Below, in pieces: positions 35,626 through 44,408 of a DNA stretch of 64,000 nucleotides. The position numbers and the translations under genes were made by a program. The notes beneath the pieces were generated by a model that saw only the letters and a program-made list of their open reading frames with translations, made no database searches and was not told the DNA's origin. Within the stretch, counting starts at the first letter, position 1. Each line of letters begins with the position of its first letter. The DNA is taken from NCBI RefSeq assembly GCF_030068455.1, contig NZ_JAQOSQ010000011.1, forward strand, positions 1 through 64,000, read 5' to 3'. The DNA is from Roseofilum casamattae BLCC-M143. Lineage in GTDB: Bacteria > Cyanobacteriota > Cyanobacteriia > Cyanobacteriales > Desertifilaceae.

Positions 35626-36396
35626 ATGTCTCAGTTACCCGATGCTATCTGGATTAATGTTAGTCCGAGCTTGCGCCGATTTCACCGTCCCTTACTCAAG
35701 CTTCTCTCCAGACACATAACCTTAGGCGAATGGCAATATAACCAAACGGAAGACGAACCCACCTCATTGACGATCGCCCTCGGCTTATTGCACGATTATA
35801 TTCAACACTACGATCGCCCCCTGCATCTGTTGGGTCACGGGACTGGAGGGTTGCTCGCCTCCCTCTATGCAAGGCACTATCCGGAACGAGTGAAATCTCT
35901 CTGCTTGCTGTCGGTTGGCGCTTATCCGGCTATTGACTGGCAAGCTCATTACTACGTGCAACTGGGACTGCTGCCTTGCTTGCGCGATCGCGTTTTAACC
36001 CAAACGGCCCATAACCTCTTCGGCCCCCACTCTCCTCCCGTCATCGAAGAATTTGTCAGAATTCTCGAAAAAGACTTGCGCACTTCTCTTTCTCCTCACT
36101 CGCTCTATCGACGGGTAAACCTCTTCCCCAGCGAGTTTTCCGCTCCTCTCTGGATCGGACGCGGTGTCAAAGATATCGTCATTGACCCCAATCTATTTTA
36201 CGGCTGGGAGCCTTGGATCGGTCATGGCGATCGCTTGTGGGAATGTCCCCACGGACGCTATTTCTTCCACCACACCTATCCGCAACTGGTGAAACGACAA
36301 ATTCTCGATTTTTGGGAATCTCTGCAGCACCAAGCCAGAAAAGACAAGGAACTAGGAATCCCGAACAGTTTAGCCTGCGGCCAGTTTGAGAATTAG
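35626..36396 (+). CDS. isiC: Alpha/beta-hydrolase-fold protein IsiC
   Basis: A 256-residue alpha/beta-hydrolase-fold protein placed where isiC follows isiAB in other cyanobacteria. The strand-turn-helix reads LHLLGHGTGGLLASLYARHY: aligned with the usual GHSxGG, the nucleophile serine is replaced by Gly, so classical hydrolase activity is doubtful. LCLLSVGAYP and a C-terminal HGRYFFHHTYP complete the fold. It is 90 bp downstream of isiB with only a weak hairpin (35554-35579) between, so it may share the iron-stress transcript. Role in iron stress is not established. Confidence 0.75.
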   Translation: MSQLPDAIWINVSPSLRRFHRPLLKLLSRHITLGEWQYNQTEDEPTSLTIALGLLHDYIQHYDRPLHLLGHGTGGLLASLYARHYPERVKSLCLLSVGAYPAIDWQAHYYVQLGLLPCLRDRVLTQTAHNLFGPHSPPVIEEFVRILEKDLRTSLSPHSLYRRVNLFPSEFSAPLWIGRGVKDIVIDPNLFYGWEPWIGHGDRLWECPHGRYFFHHTYPQLVKRQILDFWESLQHQARKDKELGIPNSLACGQFEN

Positions 36397-36506
36397 CCTG
36401 TGGTATGGTTAGATAAACATCAAGTATTTGTCAAATCGCTCCGAATCGCTAATGTCTGGAACGATCGATAAATTCGTATCAACCATCACAGAATAATTTC
36501 ACGATC

Positions 36507-36998
36507 GTGGCTCAAGACAACATCGAGAAGGTCAAAATCTCATTATTTGCCGAAATTCGCGAGTGTTTGACGACTGGAAGCAAGTCCCTACACGCTACGG
36601 TCGAGTTTATACCTGGAGAAATTATCAGTAAGTTTGGTCCGAAAGAGATTTTCGATCGCCCCAACTATTTGACCGTCCAAATCAGCGATCGCCAGCATAT
36701 CCTGCTCGCTCCTGAATTTTTACAATACATTAACCACAGTTGCGATCCCAATGTGTTTTTCGATTCAACCAACTGGGAAGTAACGGCTCTACAGAATATT
36801 GCCATTGGAGAACAATTGACCTTCTTTTATCCCTCAACAGAATGGTCGATGGATCGAGGATTTGATTGTCTGTGTCAGAGTCATAATTGCTTAAAATATA
36901 TTCAAGGTGCGGCTTATTTACCCCCAGAGGTTTTGGCCGAATATAAACTCTCAGAATATATTTCTAGAAAAGCGACAATAGTCGAGAGTGGGGACTGA
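36507..36998 (+). CDS. SET-domain protein (putative protein-lysine methyltransferase)
   Basis: A 163-residue compact SET domain. The SAM-binding signature is YINHSCDPNVFFD, followed by the catalytic-region segment IAIGEQLTFFYPSTEW with the conserved Tyr, and a post-SET-like Cys cluster (FDCLCQSHNCLKYIQG) that may bind zinc. Such stand-alone bacterial SET proteins are uncommon but recurrent in cyanobacteria. Start is GTG. It is 93 bp upstream of an AT-rich GNAT gene on the same strand; together they may act on a shared small-molecule or protein target. Substrate unknown. Confidence 0.85.
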   Translation: MAQDNIEKVKISLFAEIRECLTTGSKSLHATVEFIPGEIISKFGPKEIFDRPNYLTVQISDRQHILLAPEFLQYINHSCDPNVFFDSTNWEVTALQNIAIGEQLTFFYPSTEWSMDRGFDCLCQSHNCLKYIQGAAYLPPEVLAEYKLSEYISRKATIVESGD

Positions 36999-37091
36999 TA
37001 ACCCATCATCTTCCCTTGATTCGTCATAGTCTAACTCGTTATGGCATGCTTAGAACTATTGCCTATCTCCTAAATATGAGTCGCTAAAAAT

Positions 37092-37697
37092 ATGTTAGAA
37101 ATTAGATTAACTCAATATCCGGAAGAAAGAGAACAAGTTTTCAAATTGCGCTATCAAATCTATGTAGAAGAACTGGGATGGTTGCAAAATTATGGAAAGT
37201 ACGAGCCAAACCACAAAGAAAAGAAAATAGAAGAACCATTATTAGATGGATCTGGTCATATATTTCTAGCGTTTAAGGATAGTCAATTGGTTGGTAGTCT
37301 GAGAGTTAATTATGCTAGAGATTCATATTTAGAAGACTATGCCAAACTTTATCAAATTAGTGAATATGCTGGAGATGCACATCCCTTGTCTACGTCAATT
37401 AGTGGAAGATTCATGGTTCACCATCATTTCAGAGGAAGCATAATAGGGTTGAGACTTATGCAAGCTTGTTACAAGCAACGGTTGCTAGATGGAATAAAAT
37501 TTGATTTTATAGATTGTGAAACCCACAATATTCCGTTTTTCCAAAAATTCGGCTATCAACTCATTGGTAGCTTTGATTATCAAGCATATGGTAGTGGTAA
37601 TCTCATGGTGTTAGACTTACTTAACCTCAAGCACTTAGAGAAAGTTAAATCACCTTATCAGCGTTTATATAGAAACTTTTTAGAATCCAAGTTATAA
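37092..37697 (+). CDS. GNAT-fold N-acyltransferase, FeeM/LuxI-like
   Basis: A 201-residue protein with the fold shared by GNAT acetyltransferases and long-chain N-acyl amino acid synthases. The opening EREQVFKLRYQIYVEELGW is the hallmark of the FeeM/autoinducer-synthase-like group, and LVGSLRVNYARDSYLEDY and GRFMVHHHFRGSIIGLRLMQ form the acyl-donor site. CETHNIPFFQKFGYQLIG is the C-terminal GNAT signature. The gene is visibly richer in A and T than its neighbours and contains no GCGATCGC site, suggesting later acquisition. An N-acylated amino acid product is inferred; an acyl-ACP gene is not adjacent. Confidence 0.75.
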   Translation: MLEIRLTQYPEEREQVFKLRYQIYVEELGWLQNYGKYEPNHKEKKIEEPLLDGSGHIFLAFKDSQLVGSLRVNYARDSYLEDYAKLYQISEYAGDAHPLSTSISGRFMVHHHFRGSIIGLRLMQACYKQRLLDGIKFDFIDCETHNIPFFQKFGYQLIGSFDYQAYGSGNLMVLDLLNLKHLEKVKSPYQRLYRNFLESKL

Positions 37698-37722
37698 AAG
37701 AAAAGGAATAGAATATCATTGC

Positions 37723-39615
37723 TTATTCCTCCAATTGTTGCAGAGATTTCCGGGTTTCATCGAAGAAATGATAAATATTCTCAGCAAGCTGGGGGCCGAT
37801 GCCTGAAACTTCTTGCAGTTGTTCGGGAGTCGCTTGCTCGATCGCATCGAGAGACTTAAAGCGATCGAGGAGTAGCTTTTGACGCTGATATCCGAGATTG
37901 GGGATATCATCCAAGCGAGACTTCAGGAAGCGACTTCCCCGTTGCTGGCGATGGAAGGTAACGGCAAACCGGTGGGACTCATCTCGGACTCGGCGCAACA
38001 GTTGGACTCCCGGTTGCTCTGGGTTTGTGGTTAAGGGAAAAGACTCTCCCGGCTGAAAGATTTCTTCGCGCTGTTTGGCTAAACTAATGACGCGCAAGTC
38101 GTCGATTAAGTGATATTCAGATAAGATCGAAACCACCGAAGATAGCTGACCTTTCCCGCCGTCAATCAGCAATAAATCGGGAAAGTCGGGGTTACCCTGG
38201 CGAGGCGTTTCTGGATTATCGATAAACTTGCGAAATCTGCGTTGAATGGTTTCTGCAAGAGAGGCAAAATCATCGGAGCGTCCGGGTTGTACGTTCGGGT
38301 TTTTAATTTTGTAGTGGCGATAGTGTTGTTTGGCGGGAATGCCATTAATAAAAACGACTTGGGAAGCGACGGCATTCGAGCCTTGTAAGTGCGAAATATC
38401 GTAGCCTTCAATGCGTTGCGGAATTTCGGGTAAGTCGAGAATTTCGGTTAGATCGGCGAGGCTTTGTTGGGTGCGATCGCCTAATTTTTGCACTCGTTCT
38501 AATTCCGATTGCGCATTGCGATAAACCAGGTCAATTAGCTCGGCTTTAATCTGACGCTGGGGCACATGAATCGAGACTTTTTTCTGCTTCTTATTATGCA
38601 GAAATTCGAGCAAGAAATCTTCATCGGATAACGGATATTGGACTAAAATTTCTGCAGGAATTTCCTCCGGCTCTACCGTTTGGTAATGGTCTTCCAGAAC
38701 TCGCTGTAACACTGCACCGGGAGCCTCTAGAGAACCGATGGCAAAAAAGCCCAATCGTCCGACCAAACGCCCGCCACGCACCTGGAAAAGCTGGATACAG
38801 CATTGGTTATCATTGCCAGCAAGGGCGATCGCATCTCGAGAAATGCGATCGTCCGGCAATGTCATTTTCTGACTTAAATTCAGCGAAGATAGTGCGGTAA
38901 TTTGGTCGCGTAATTTCGCCGCTTGCTCGAAGTTTAAGTCTTCCGAGGCGCGCTCCATTTTCTCCGTAAGAGAATTAACTAAGTCCTCAGTTCGTCCTTG
39001 AAATATCTTGGCAATATCTTGCATCATTTCCCGATAGTCCGATACCGGGATTAAGGATTGGCAAACTCCCGGACAGCGGCCGATATCGTAATTCAAACAA
39101 GTTCGATCTTTATATAAAGGTTTCCATCGCTGGCGCTGGGGAAAAATTTGCTTGACTAACTCCAAAGTTTGCCGCAGTTGTCCCACATCAACATAAGGCC
39201 CGTAATAGCGGTCTTTCGGTTTCCGAGTTTTGCGCTTGCGAGTAATGAAAATATGGGGATAATCTTCCGACCAGGTAATACAGAGATACGGGTATTTCTT
39301 ATCATCTTTGAGCAATACATTAAACGGCGGTTGATTGCGTTTAATTAAATTCGCTTCTAAGGCCAGAGCTTCCGCTTCTGTATCGGTAATAATCCACTCA
39401 ATATCCACCACTTGCCGCACCATAAGCGCGATGCGAGCATTGTGGTTCGTGCTTTGCCGGAAATAGGAACGTACCCGCGATCGCAAGACTTTCGATTTGC
39501 CAATATATAATATATTATCCTGGCTGTCTTTCATCACGTAAACCCCCGGTTCTCTGGGAATTTGCGCTAGCTTTTTTTCCAGTTCTTCCGGATTTTTGAC
39601 TAAGGATTGGCTCAT
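37723..39615 (-). CDS. uvrC: UvrABC system protein C
   Basis: Dual-incision nuclease of nucleotide excision repair. The 630-residue protein has the N-terminal GIY-YIG nuclease ([20 protein letters not shown]), a Cys-rich segment ([13 protein letters not shown]), the UVR motif ([17 protein letters not shown]), the RNase H-like 3' nuclease domain ([30 protein letters not shown]) and tandem helix-hairpin-helix motifs at the end ([28 protein letters not shown]). Length is normal. Its ATG overlaps the trmB stop as ATGA, so trmB-uvrC form an operon. Confidence 0.97.
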   Translation of the reverse strand: MSQSLVKNPEELEKKLAQIPREPGVYVMKDSQDNILYIGKSKVLRSRVRSYFRQSTNHNARIALMVRQVVDIEWIITDTEAEALALEANLIKRNQPPFNVLLKDDKKYPYLCITWSEDYPHIFITRKRKTRKPKDRYYGPYVDVGQLRQTLELVKQIFPQRQRWKPLYKDRTCLNYDIGRCPGVCQSLIPVSDYREMMQDIAKIFQGRTEDLVNSLTEKMERASEDLNFEQAAKLRDQITALSSLNLSQKMTLPDDRISRDAIALAGNDNQCCIQLFQVRGGRLVGRLGFFAIGSLEAPGAVLQRVLEDHYQTVEPEEIPAEILVQYPLSDEDFLLEFLHNKKQKKVSIHVPQRQIKAELIDLVYRNAQSELERVQKLGDRTQQSLADLTEILDLPEIPQRIEGYDISHLQGSNAVASQVVFINGIPAKQHYRHYKIKNPNVQPGRSDDFASLAETIQRRFRKFIDNPETPRQGNPDFPDLLLIDGGKGQLSSVVSILSEYHLIDDLRVISLAKQREEIFQPGESFPLTTNPEQPGVQLLRRVRDESHRFAVTFHRQQRGSRFLKSRLDDIPNLGYQRQKLLLDRFKSLDAIEQATPEQLQEVSGIGPQLAENIYHFFDETRKSLQQLEE

Positions 39616-40247
39616 CTCGAGAGATGTTGAAACACAACGCGATAGACTATTTCTCCTTTATTATAGGTCGCAATTTCTCGTTCCGTGCTCACCGGCAGTG
39701 GATTTTCCTCCAGCCAGTCATTAGAGCGAGAAAACTGCGGATAGCGATCGAAAATCTCTCGCATTTCTATAGCAACCTCTTCCACATCAGACTGCAACAA
39801 AACCGTTCCCTCGTCTATGAGAAACTTAGAGATAGTCTCGACTAGCTCCTCTTGCACCATGCGCCGTTTTTGATGCCTCACTTTAAACCAAGGATCGGGA
39901 AATTGAATGGTGACGTAATGCAAGCACTTTTCCCCAATCGATGATAAGATATTCTCCAGGGAAATATTGGCATTGCAAAATAGGTAATGCAGATTATTTA
40001 AGGATTCGCGATCGCGCCATTCATTCGCTTCTTCCACCAACGGTTTCCGAATTTCCAACCCTAAGAAATTCCAATCCAGTTGCACTTGCGCCATCTTAAA
40101 TAAAAAACGTCCTCGTCCGCAACCAATATCCAAATGCAGCGGGCGATTTAGGTTGTGATAAATCTCCTCCCACTGCGGAATAGATGCCGGAACTTGAAAC
40201 TTCTGACTGAGTGGATTAACATGTTGGCGCACGCGAACTCTTCCCAA
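39612..40247 (-). CDS. trmB: tRNA (guanine-N7-)-methyltransferase TrmB
   Basis: Methylates N7 of G46 in the tRNA variable loop. The 211-residue protein has the SAM motif [15 protein letters not shown] and the family-specific [20 protein letters not shown], whose Asp is the catalytic-region residue. Length is typical. The gene overlaps the start of uvrC by 4 bp on the minus strand and is divergent from the ABC permease gene, about 100 bp away. Confidence 0.95.
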   Translation of the reverse strand: MGRVRVRQHVNPLSQKFQVPASIPQWEEIYHNLNRPLHLDIGCGRGRFLFKMAQVQLDWNFLGLEIRKPLVEEANEWRDRESLNNLHYLFCNANISLENILSSIGEKCLHYVTIQFPDPWFKVRHQKRRMVQEELVETISKFLIDEGTVLLQSDVEEVAIEMREIFDRYPQFSRSNDWLEENPLPVSTEREIATYNKGEIVYRVVFQHLSR

Positions 40248-40350
40248 GAATATAACCTCCGTTGTTTATTTGCGATCGTCCGACACCAAATTATAATAGA
40301 AAACTGACCGAATCGCTTTCCCACTTCCTAAAGCCAACTGCTCTCTACCC

Positions 40351-41181
40351 ATGGCAAAACCCAAACTCTGGCAGACTCTCGCCATCTATCTCTTACTCAT
40401 TACCCTCGCCTTTCTCATGCTCTTACCCTTATTCTGGTTGGGGAGCACCTCTCTGAAATCGGCGACTGAAAACATCTTCCAATTTCCACCACAATTCATT
40501 CCGCAACATCCTACCTTAGATAACTTTACCAAAGTTTGGCAAACCAATCCCTTCGATCGCTATCTGCTCAATAGTACCTTTGTTTCCAGTATGACAGTGG
40601 GTTTAAACCTGCTCTTCTGTTCCCTGGCCGCTTATCCCTTAGCTCGCTTAACCTTTCCCGGTCGAAATCTACTCTTTTCTCTGATTGTCGCCACCATTTT
40701 AATTCCGTTTCAAATCGTCATGATTCCCCTTTATATTTTGATGGTGCAATTAGGATTGAGAAACACGTATCTGGGCGTAATTTTTCCGTCCCTTGCCTCC
40801 GCTTTTGGCATTTTCCTGCTCCGCCAAGCCTTCCAAGGCGTACCAAAAGAACTAGAAGAAGCGGCGCGCATCGATGGCTGTTCGGAATGGGAAATTTGGT
40901 GGTGTATCATGTTACCTACGATTCGACCGGCATTAGTTACCTTAGCTATTTTTACCTTCATTGGTTCTTGGAGCGACTTCCTTTGGCCGTTAATTATTTT
41001 AGACCAACCAGAAATGTTTACTATTCCTTTGGGTGTCCAGCGACTGGCGGGAACTTTTTCCTTAGACTGGCGTTTAATTGCCGCCGGTTCGGTTATTTCA
41101 ATTGTACCCATTCTCGCGGTCTTTCTGGTGTTGCAACGATACGTGATTTCTACCGAAACCGGCAGTGGTTTAAAAGGATGA
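40351..41181 (+). CDS. ABC sugar transporter permease, MalG type
   Basis: Second permease type of a carbohydrate ABC importer (276 residues, six membrane segments). The EAA loop is LEEAARIDGCSEWEIWWCIM followed by LPTIRP. It is the natural partner of the MalF-type permease at 9820, but the two genes are 30 kb apart on opposite strands, an unusual separation. No ATPase or binding protein is nearby. The start ATG lies 15 codons after another weak in-frame possibility; the conserved TLAIYLLLITLAFLMLLPLF segment begins close behind it. Confidence 0.9.
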   Translation: MAKPKLWQTLAIYLLLITLAFLMLLPLFWLGSTSLKSATENIFQFPPQFIPQHPTLDNFTKVWQTNPFDRYLLNSTFVSSMTVGLNLLFCSLAAYPLARLTFPGRNLLFSLIVATILIPFQIVMIPLYILMVQLGLRNTYLGVIFPSLASAFGIFLLRQAFQGVPKELEEAARIDGCSEWEIWWCIMLPTIRPALVTLAIFTFIGSWSDFLWPLIILDQPEMFTIPLGVQRLAGTFSLDWRLIAAGSVISIVPILAVFLVLQRYVISTETGSGLKG

Positions 41182-41247
41182 GAAATCGAGAAAAATTAGG
41201 TAAAATAAGATAGAGTTAAATTAAATAAAATTCAAGATTATTAATGA

Positions 41248-41264
41248 GGTGGGCGCTGCCCACC
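41248..41264. repeat. Dispersed palindrome GGTGGGC-GCT-GCCCACC
   Basis: A perfect 7-bp inverted repeat with a 3-base loop in the gap before the TPR gene, followed by CTACGC. A near copy (GGTGGGC-ATT-GCCCGCC, then CTAC) lies at 43482-43498 and a degraded one at about 43415-43431. Such palindromes are common between cyanobacterial genes. Confidence 0.7.
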
Positions 41265-41313
41265 CTACGCAATCTAACCAATTATTACTCAAATAAAATA
41301 TTGAGGAAAAGGT

Positions 41314-41847
41314 ATGAGTCAAAATCAATCGGAGAGCACGATCGCGCAACATCTTTACGATCGCGCCATCGAGCGAGCGAGCCAAAAGGATTATACCGGA
41401 GCGATCGCCCTACTCGATGAAGCGATCGCGCTCAATCCCCATTGGGCTAATCCTTATTATCGCCGGGGACTGGCTTATTTTGACTCCAACCAAATCTATG
41501 CTGCCATTTCCAATTATAACCAAGCGATCGATCTCGATCGCTATCATTTTCAAGCCTATTACGGACGCGCCCTCGCTCGCATTATTCTGAAAAATTTACC
41601 GGGAACTTTGGAGGATATTAACTGGGTAATTCAACTCCAACCTGATTTTGCTGCTGCTTATCAACTGCGGGGAACCGTACAGCGTAAAATGGGCAATCAT
41701 CAAAATGCGATCGCCGATTTTAAACAAGCAGCTCATCTTTATTTAGACAACCAAGATAAAGAAAGTGCCAGTCGCTGTCTGGAACTAATGCAACAACTGC
41801 AACCTTCCAGTTCCACGATTAATATCCAGGACTCTTCTATTGAGTAG
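41314..41847 (+). CDS. Tetratricopeptide repeat protein
   Basis: A 177-residue soluble protein made of about four TPR units: YDRAIERASQKDYTGAIALL, INPHWANPYYRRGLAYFDS-like second unit, YHFQAYYGRALARI, and FAAAYQLRGTVQRKMGN followed by HQNAIADFKQAA. The 34-residue spacing with G-Y/F pairs is clear. No signal peptide. It should act as a protein-protein adaptor, partner unknown. Its 3' end overlaps the convergent DUF1997 gene by 11 bp. Preceded by a dispersed palindrome and an AT-rich stretch. Confidence 0.9.
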   Translation: MSQNQSESTIAQHLYDRAIERASQKDYTGAIALLDEAIALNPHWANPYYRRGLAYFDSNQIYAAISNYNQAIDLDRYHFQAYYGRALARIILKNLPGTLEDINWVIQLQPDFAAAYQLRGTVQRKMGNHQNAIADFKQAAHLYLDNQDKESASRCLELMQQLQPSSSTINIQDSSIE

Positions 41848-42472
41848 AATAATTCTGATGAAAGTCATCGACAACTTTCTGATTGAGGCGATGAGAAACT
41901 TGTTTGACAATCTGATTTAATAAGCGATCGCCCGTTTTTTGAATTAAGCCTTTGGGCAGCGTATAGATAAACTGCGGAAAGCGAACGTTCGCCTTCAAAT
42001 CGAGTTTCCATTCCGCATAGGTTACCGTATTATTATGTCCTTCTACTAACTGCATGGTCGAACGGAAATCAACCTCATATCCCAGTTCTCCATCCTCGGG
42101 CAGTGGAATGGATTCAATGGTATACATTCCCGGAAGATGGGATTTCATTTCTAAGCCAACTTTCGGTTCGACTTCATAGCCAAAGGAGCCAAAACGACCG
42201 ATAACCAAAGTATATCCATTTTGACCCATCGGTTGCACTTGCATGGGTGCCGCACAGCGAGCAAACCATCCTTGATGATCGTCAAAATATCGAGCAACGA
42301 CTTCTGGAGGAGCGTTGAACGTCAGTTTGCCTTGATTCACCGTTGAGAATGCGATCGCGGGATTCGTTGCAACTTCCATGGGTACAGCCGACGTAAAATC
42401 AGACACCGCTCCCAAAAAGACTTCTCCAGGAGCTGTGGTTTGGCTTAGTTCTGCACTCGATTCAAGTTTCAT
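41837..42472 (-). CDS. DUF1997 family protein
   Basis: A 211-residue member of DUF1997, a family limited largely to cyanobacteria and plastids, with a START/SRPBCC-like lipid-binding look (FNAPPEVVARYFDDHQGWFA, VIGRFGSFGYEVEPKVGLEM, YAEWKLDLKANVRFPQFIY). The Met selected begins MKLESSAELSQ behind GGAAGG; the open frame can be extended 40 residues to 42592, but that part has no family likeness. No membrane segment. Exact function unknown; a thylakoid or pigment-lipid role is a guess from the family distribution. Confidence 0.8.
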   Translation of the reverse strand: MKLESSAELSQTTAPGEVFLGAVSDFTSAVPMEVATNPAIAFSTVNQGKLTFNAPPEVVARYFDDHQGWFARCAAPMQVQPMGQNGYTLVIGRFGSFGYEVEPKVGLEMKSHLPGMYTIESIPLPEDGELGYEVDFRSTMQLVEGHNNTVTYAEWKLDLKANVRFPQFIYTLPKGLIQKTGDRLLNQIVKQVSHRLNQKVVDDFHQNYSTQ

Positions 42473-42729
42473 AACCTTCCCGATTCCATAATGCCGGACA
42501 ATGGATAGCAAGCTATGGGAGTTTAGACCTTTGGTTTGATGGGCACTCCCATCAAGACTAATTCCTCTAGCCCATAAGTTTAGTGTAAACACCCGTAGGG
42601 ATTTTTGGTATAATCGAGATCTCCACTTCTAAGCGATCGCGATCGCAAAAATCGCCCAACCTCTTTGCCGAAACTGTTTCAACTCATCGCGTTACACTTT
42701 ATAGAGGAACTTTAACAAACATCAAACCT

Positions 42730-43389
42730 ATGAAAGCATTTGTTGCGGGGGCAACTGGAGAAACCGGACGGCGCATCGTCAAAGAACTAGTCAATCGTAA
42801 CATCAAGACCGTTGCTCTGGTACGCAGCTTAGATGCCGCGCGTCCCATCCTCCCTCCGGAAGCTGAATTAATCGTTGGCGACGTTCTCGATCCCGAAAGC
42901 TTGAAAAATGCGATCGGGGATAGTACGGTAATTCTAAGTGCTTTAGGTGCTAGACCGAGCATGGATCCCACCGGCCCCTACCTAGTAGATTATCAAGCCA
43001 CGAACACTCTGGTATCGATGGCGCACGAAAAAAATATCCAACAGTTGGTGGTTGTGTCGTCCCTCTGTGTCTCCCAATTTTTCCATCCCCTCAACCTCTT
43101 CTGGTTAGTACTCTGGTGGAAAAAACAAGGAGAAGACATTATTGCTAACAGTGGAGTTCCCTACACCATTGTTCGTCCTGGAGGACTCAAAAACGAAGAC
43201 AATAGCGATCGCATTGTGATGTCATCGGCCGATACCTTATTTGAAGGCAGCATTCCCCGGCAAAAAGTCGCGCAAGTCTGCGTTGAGAGTCTCTTTTCTC
43301 CCGACGCTCAGAACAAAATAGTGGAAATTGTCGCTCGCGCAGACGCACCCGAGCAAACCTTTGCCGAACTGTTTGCTGCGGTTTCTTAA
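42730..43389 (+). CDS. Atypical short-chain dehydrogenase (NAD(P)-binding, NmrA-like)
   Basis: A 219-residue Rossmann-fold protein of the atypical SDR group. The dinucleotide motif is VAGATGETGRRIVKEL. The pattern GDVLDPESLKNAIGDSTVIL, VVVSSLCVSQFFHP and YTIVRPGGLKNED fits Ycf39/Tic62-like epimerase-reductases of cyanobacteria and chloroplasts. The typical Tyr-x-x-x-Lys catalytic pair is absent, so it may be an NADPH-binding assembly factor rather than an enzyme. A tandem duplication of its last codons follows the stop. Confidence 0.85.
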   Translation: MKAFVAGATGETGRRIVKELVNRNIKTVALVRSLDAARPILPPEAELIVGDVLDPESLKNAIGDSTVILSALGARPSMDPTGPYLVDYQATNTLVSMAHEKNIQQLVVVSSLCVSQFFHPLNLFWLVLWWKKQGEDIIANSGVPYTIVRPGGLKNEDNSDRIVMSSADTLFEGSIPRQKVAQVCVESLFSPDAQNKIVEIVARADAPEQTFAELFAAVS

Positions 43390-43503
43390 TGACTAAAAAA
43401 AAGTCAATGTGTAGGGTAGTCATTGCCCACCAAAACCTGTCTGACTGCGGTTTCTTAATAACTGAAAAAGTTAATGTGTAAGGTGGGCATTGCCCGCCCT
43501 ACT
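43376..43503 (+). repeat. Tandem duplication of a gene end plus palindromic element
   Basis: Two units about 69 bases apart start CTGCGGTTTCTTAAT (43376 and 43445). Each continues with an AAAAAG stretch, AATGTGTA and a GGTGGGCATTGCCC-type palindrome. The first unit includes the last three codons and stop of the SDR gene, so a 3' gene end was copied together with the palindrome. The copies differ at about a quarter of positions, so the event is not recent. Confidence 0.75.
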
Positions 43504-43625
43504 CGGCGATATTCAAATTAGGGTAATCTTCATGATTTTAGGGTAGAAACCATCCATCTTGTCACTGACGATCGCCAATCCCATTGACTATACTGAGAAA
43601 AAGAAGACTTCAGAGCGATTATCAT

Positions 43626-44312
43626 ATGTCTTATTATTCCTCCTACCTCATCCTCATTCCCGGCGTTCTACTGATGTTTTGGGCGCAAAACCAAATCCGC
43701 AGTACCTATCAGCGCTATTCCCGAGTTCCCTCGACTATGAAAATGACGGGAGAAGAAGTGGCGCGAACCATTCTCTCTCAGATGGGAATTGTGGATGTGC
43801 GCATCGAACCCGTCGCTGGAGAACTCACCGACCATTACGATCCGAGCGCCAAAGCAGTACGGTTGTCCCAAGGAATTTATGGTTCAAATTCATTAGCTGC
43901 TGCCGCCGTTGCTGCTCATGAATGCGGTCATGTTTTGCAAGACAAAGAAGGCTACCGCTTCATGAATTTGCGCGCCAGTTTAGTACCGGTGGCCAACCTC
44001 GGTTCTCAGTTCGGCCCGATGTTAGTAATTGGTGGATTATTTCTTAGCGGTTTAGGGGCAATTTCGACTATAATTACTAATATTGGAATTGCTCTGTTCG
44101 TCGGCGCGATCGCATTTCACATTGTTACTCTTCCGGTGGAATTTGATGCCTCCAGTCGCGCCTTAAAACTCATCGATCGTTTGGGCATTTTACAAGGAGA
44201 AGAAAATCGCGGTGCCAAAGCCGTTTTGCAAGCGGCAGCCTGGACTTATGTAGCGAGCGCCTTATACTCGGTATTACAATTCGTGCAACTGCTGATGATT
44301 CGCAATCGATAA
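43626..44312 (+). CDS. Membrane zinc metallopeptidase (YugP/PF04298 family)
   Basis: A 228-residue membrane protein. The first helix is YLILIPGVLLMFWAQNQI, then GEELTDHYDP-type segment (VAGELTDHYDPSAKAVRLSQ), then the zinc motif VAAHECGHVLQ (HExxH variant HECGH), then two further membrane segments. This is the pattern of Bacillus YugP, a neutral zinc metallopeptidase of unknown substrate. The start at MSYYSSYL is preferred; the frame extends 14 codons upstream. Monocistronic by position. Confidence 0.9.
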   Translation: MSYYSSYLILIPGVLLMFWAQNQIRSTYQRYSRVPSTMKMTGEEVARTILSQMGIVDVRIEPVAGELTDHYDPSAKAVRLSQGIYGSNSLAAAAVAAHECGHVLQDKEGYRFMNLRASLVPVANLGSQFGPMLVIGGLFLSGLGAISTIITNIGIALFVGAIAFHIVTLPVEFDASSRALKLIDRLGILQGEENRGAKAVLQAAAWTYVASALYSVLQFVQLLMIRNR

Positions 44313-44408
44313 GCGATCGCATAATAATCTCAGTTCTAGTCGTCTATCTTGACTCCAGAACTGAGATTGATGCACCATAAACGATGCACCCTTAAAGGCT
44401 TAATTGGA

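Noticed and set aside
44349-44408. Extended N terminus for CbiG-CobJ from TTG
   Set aside because: Possible, but the added residues lack similarity and no ribosome site supports the TTG.
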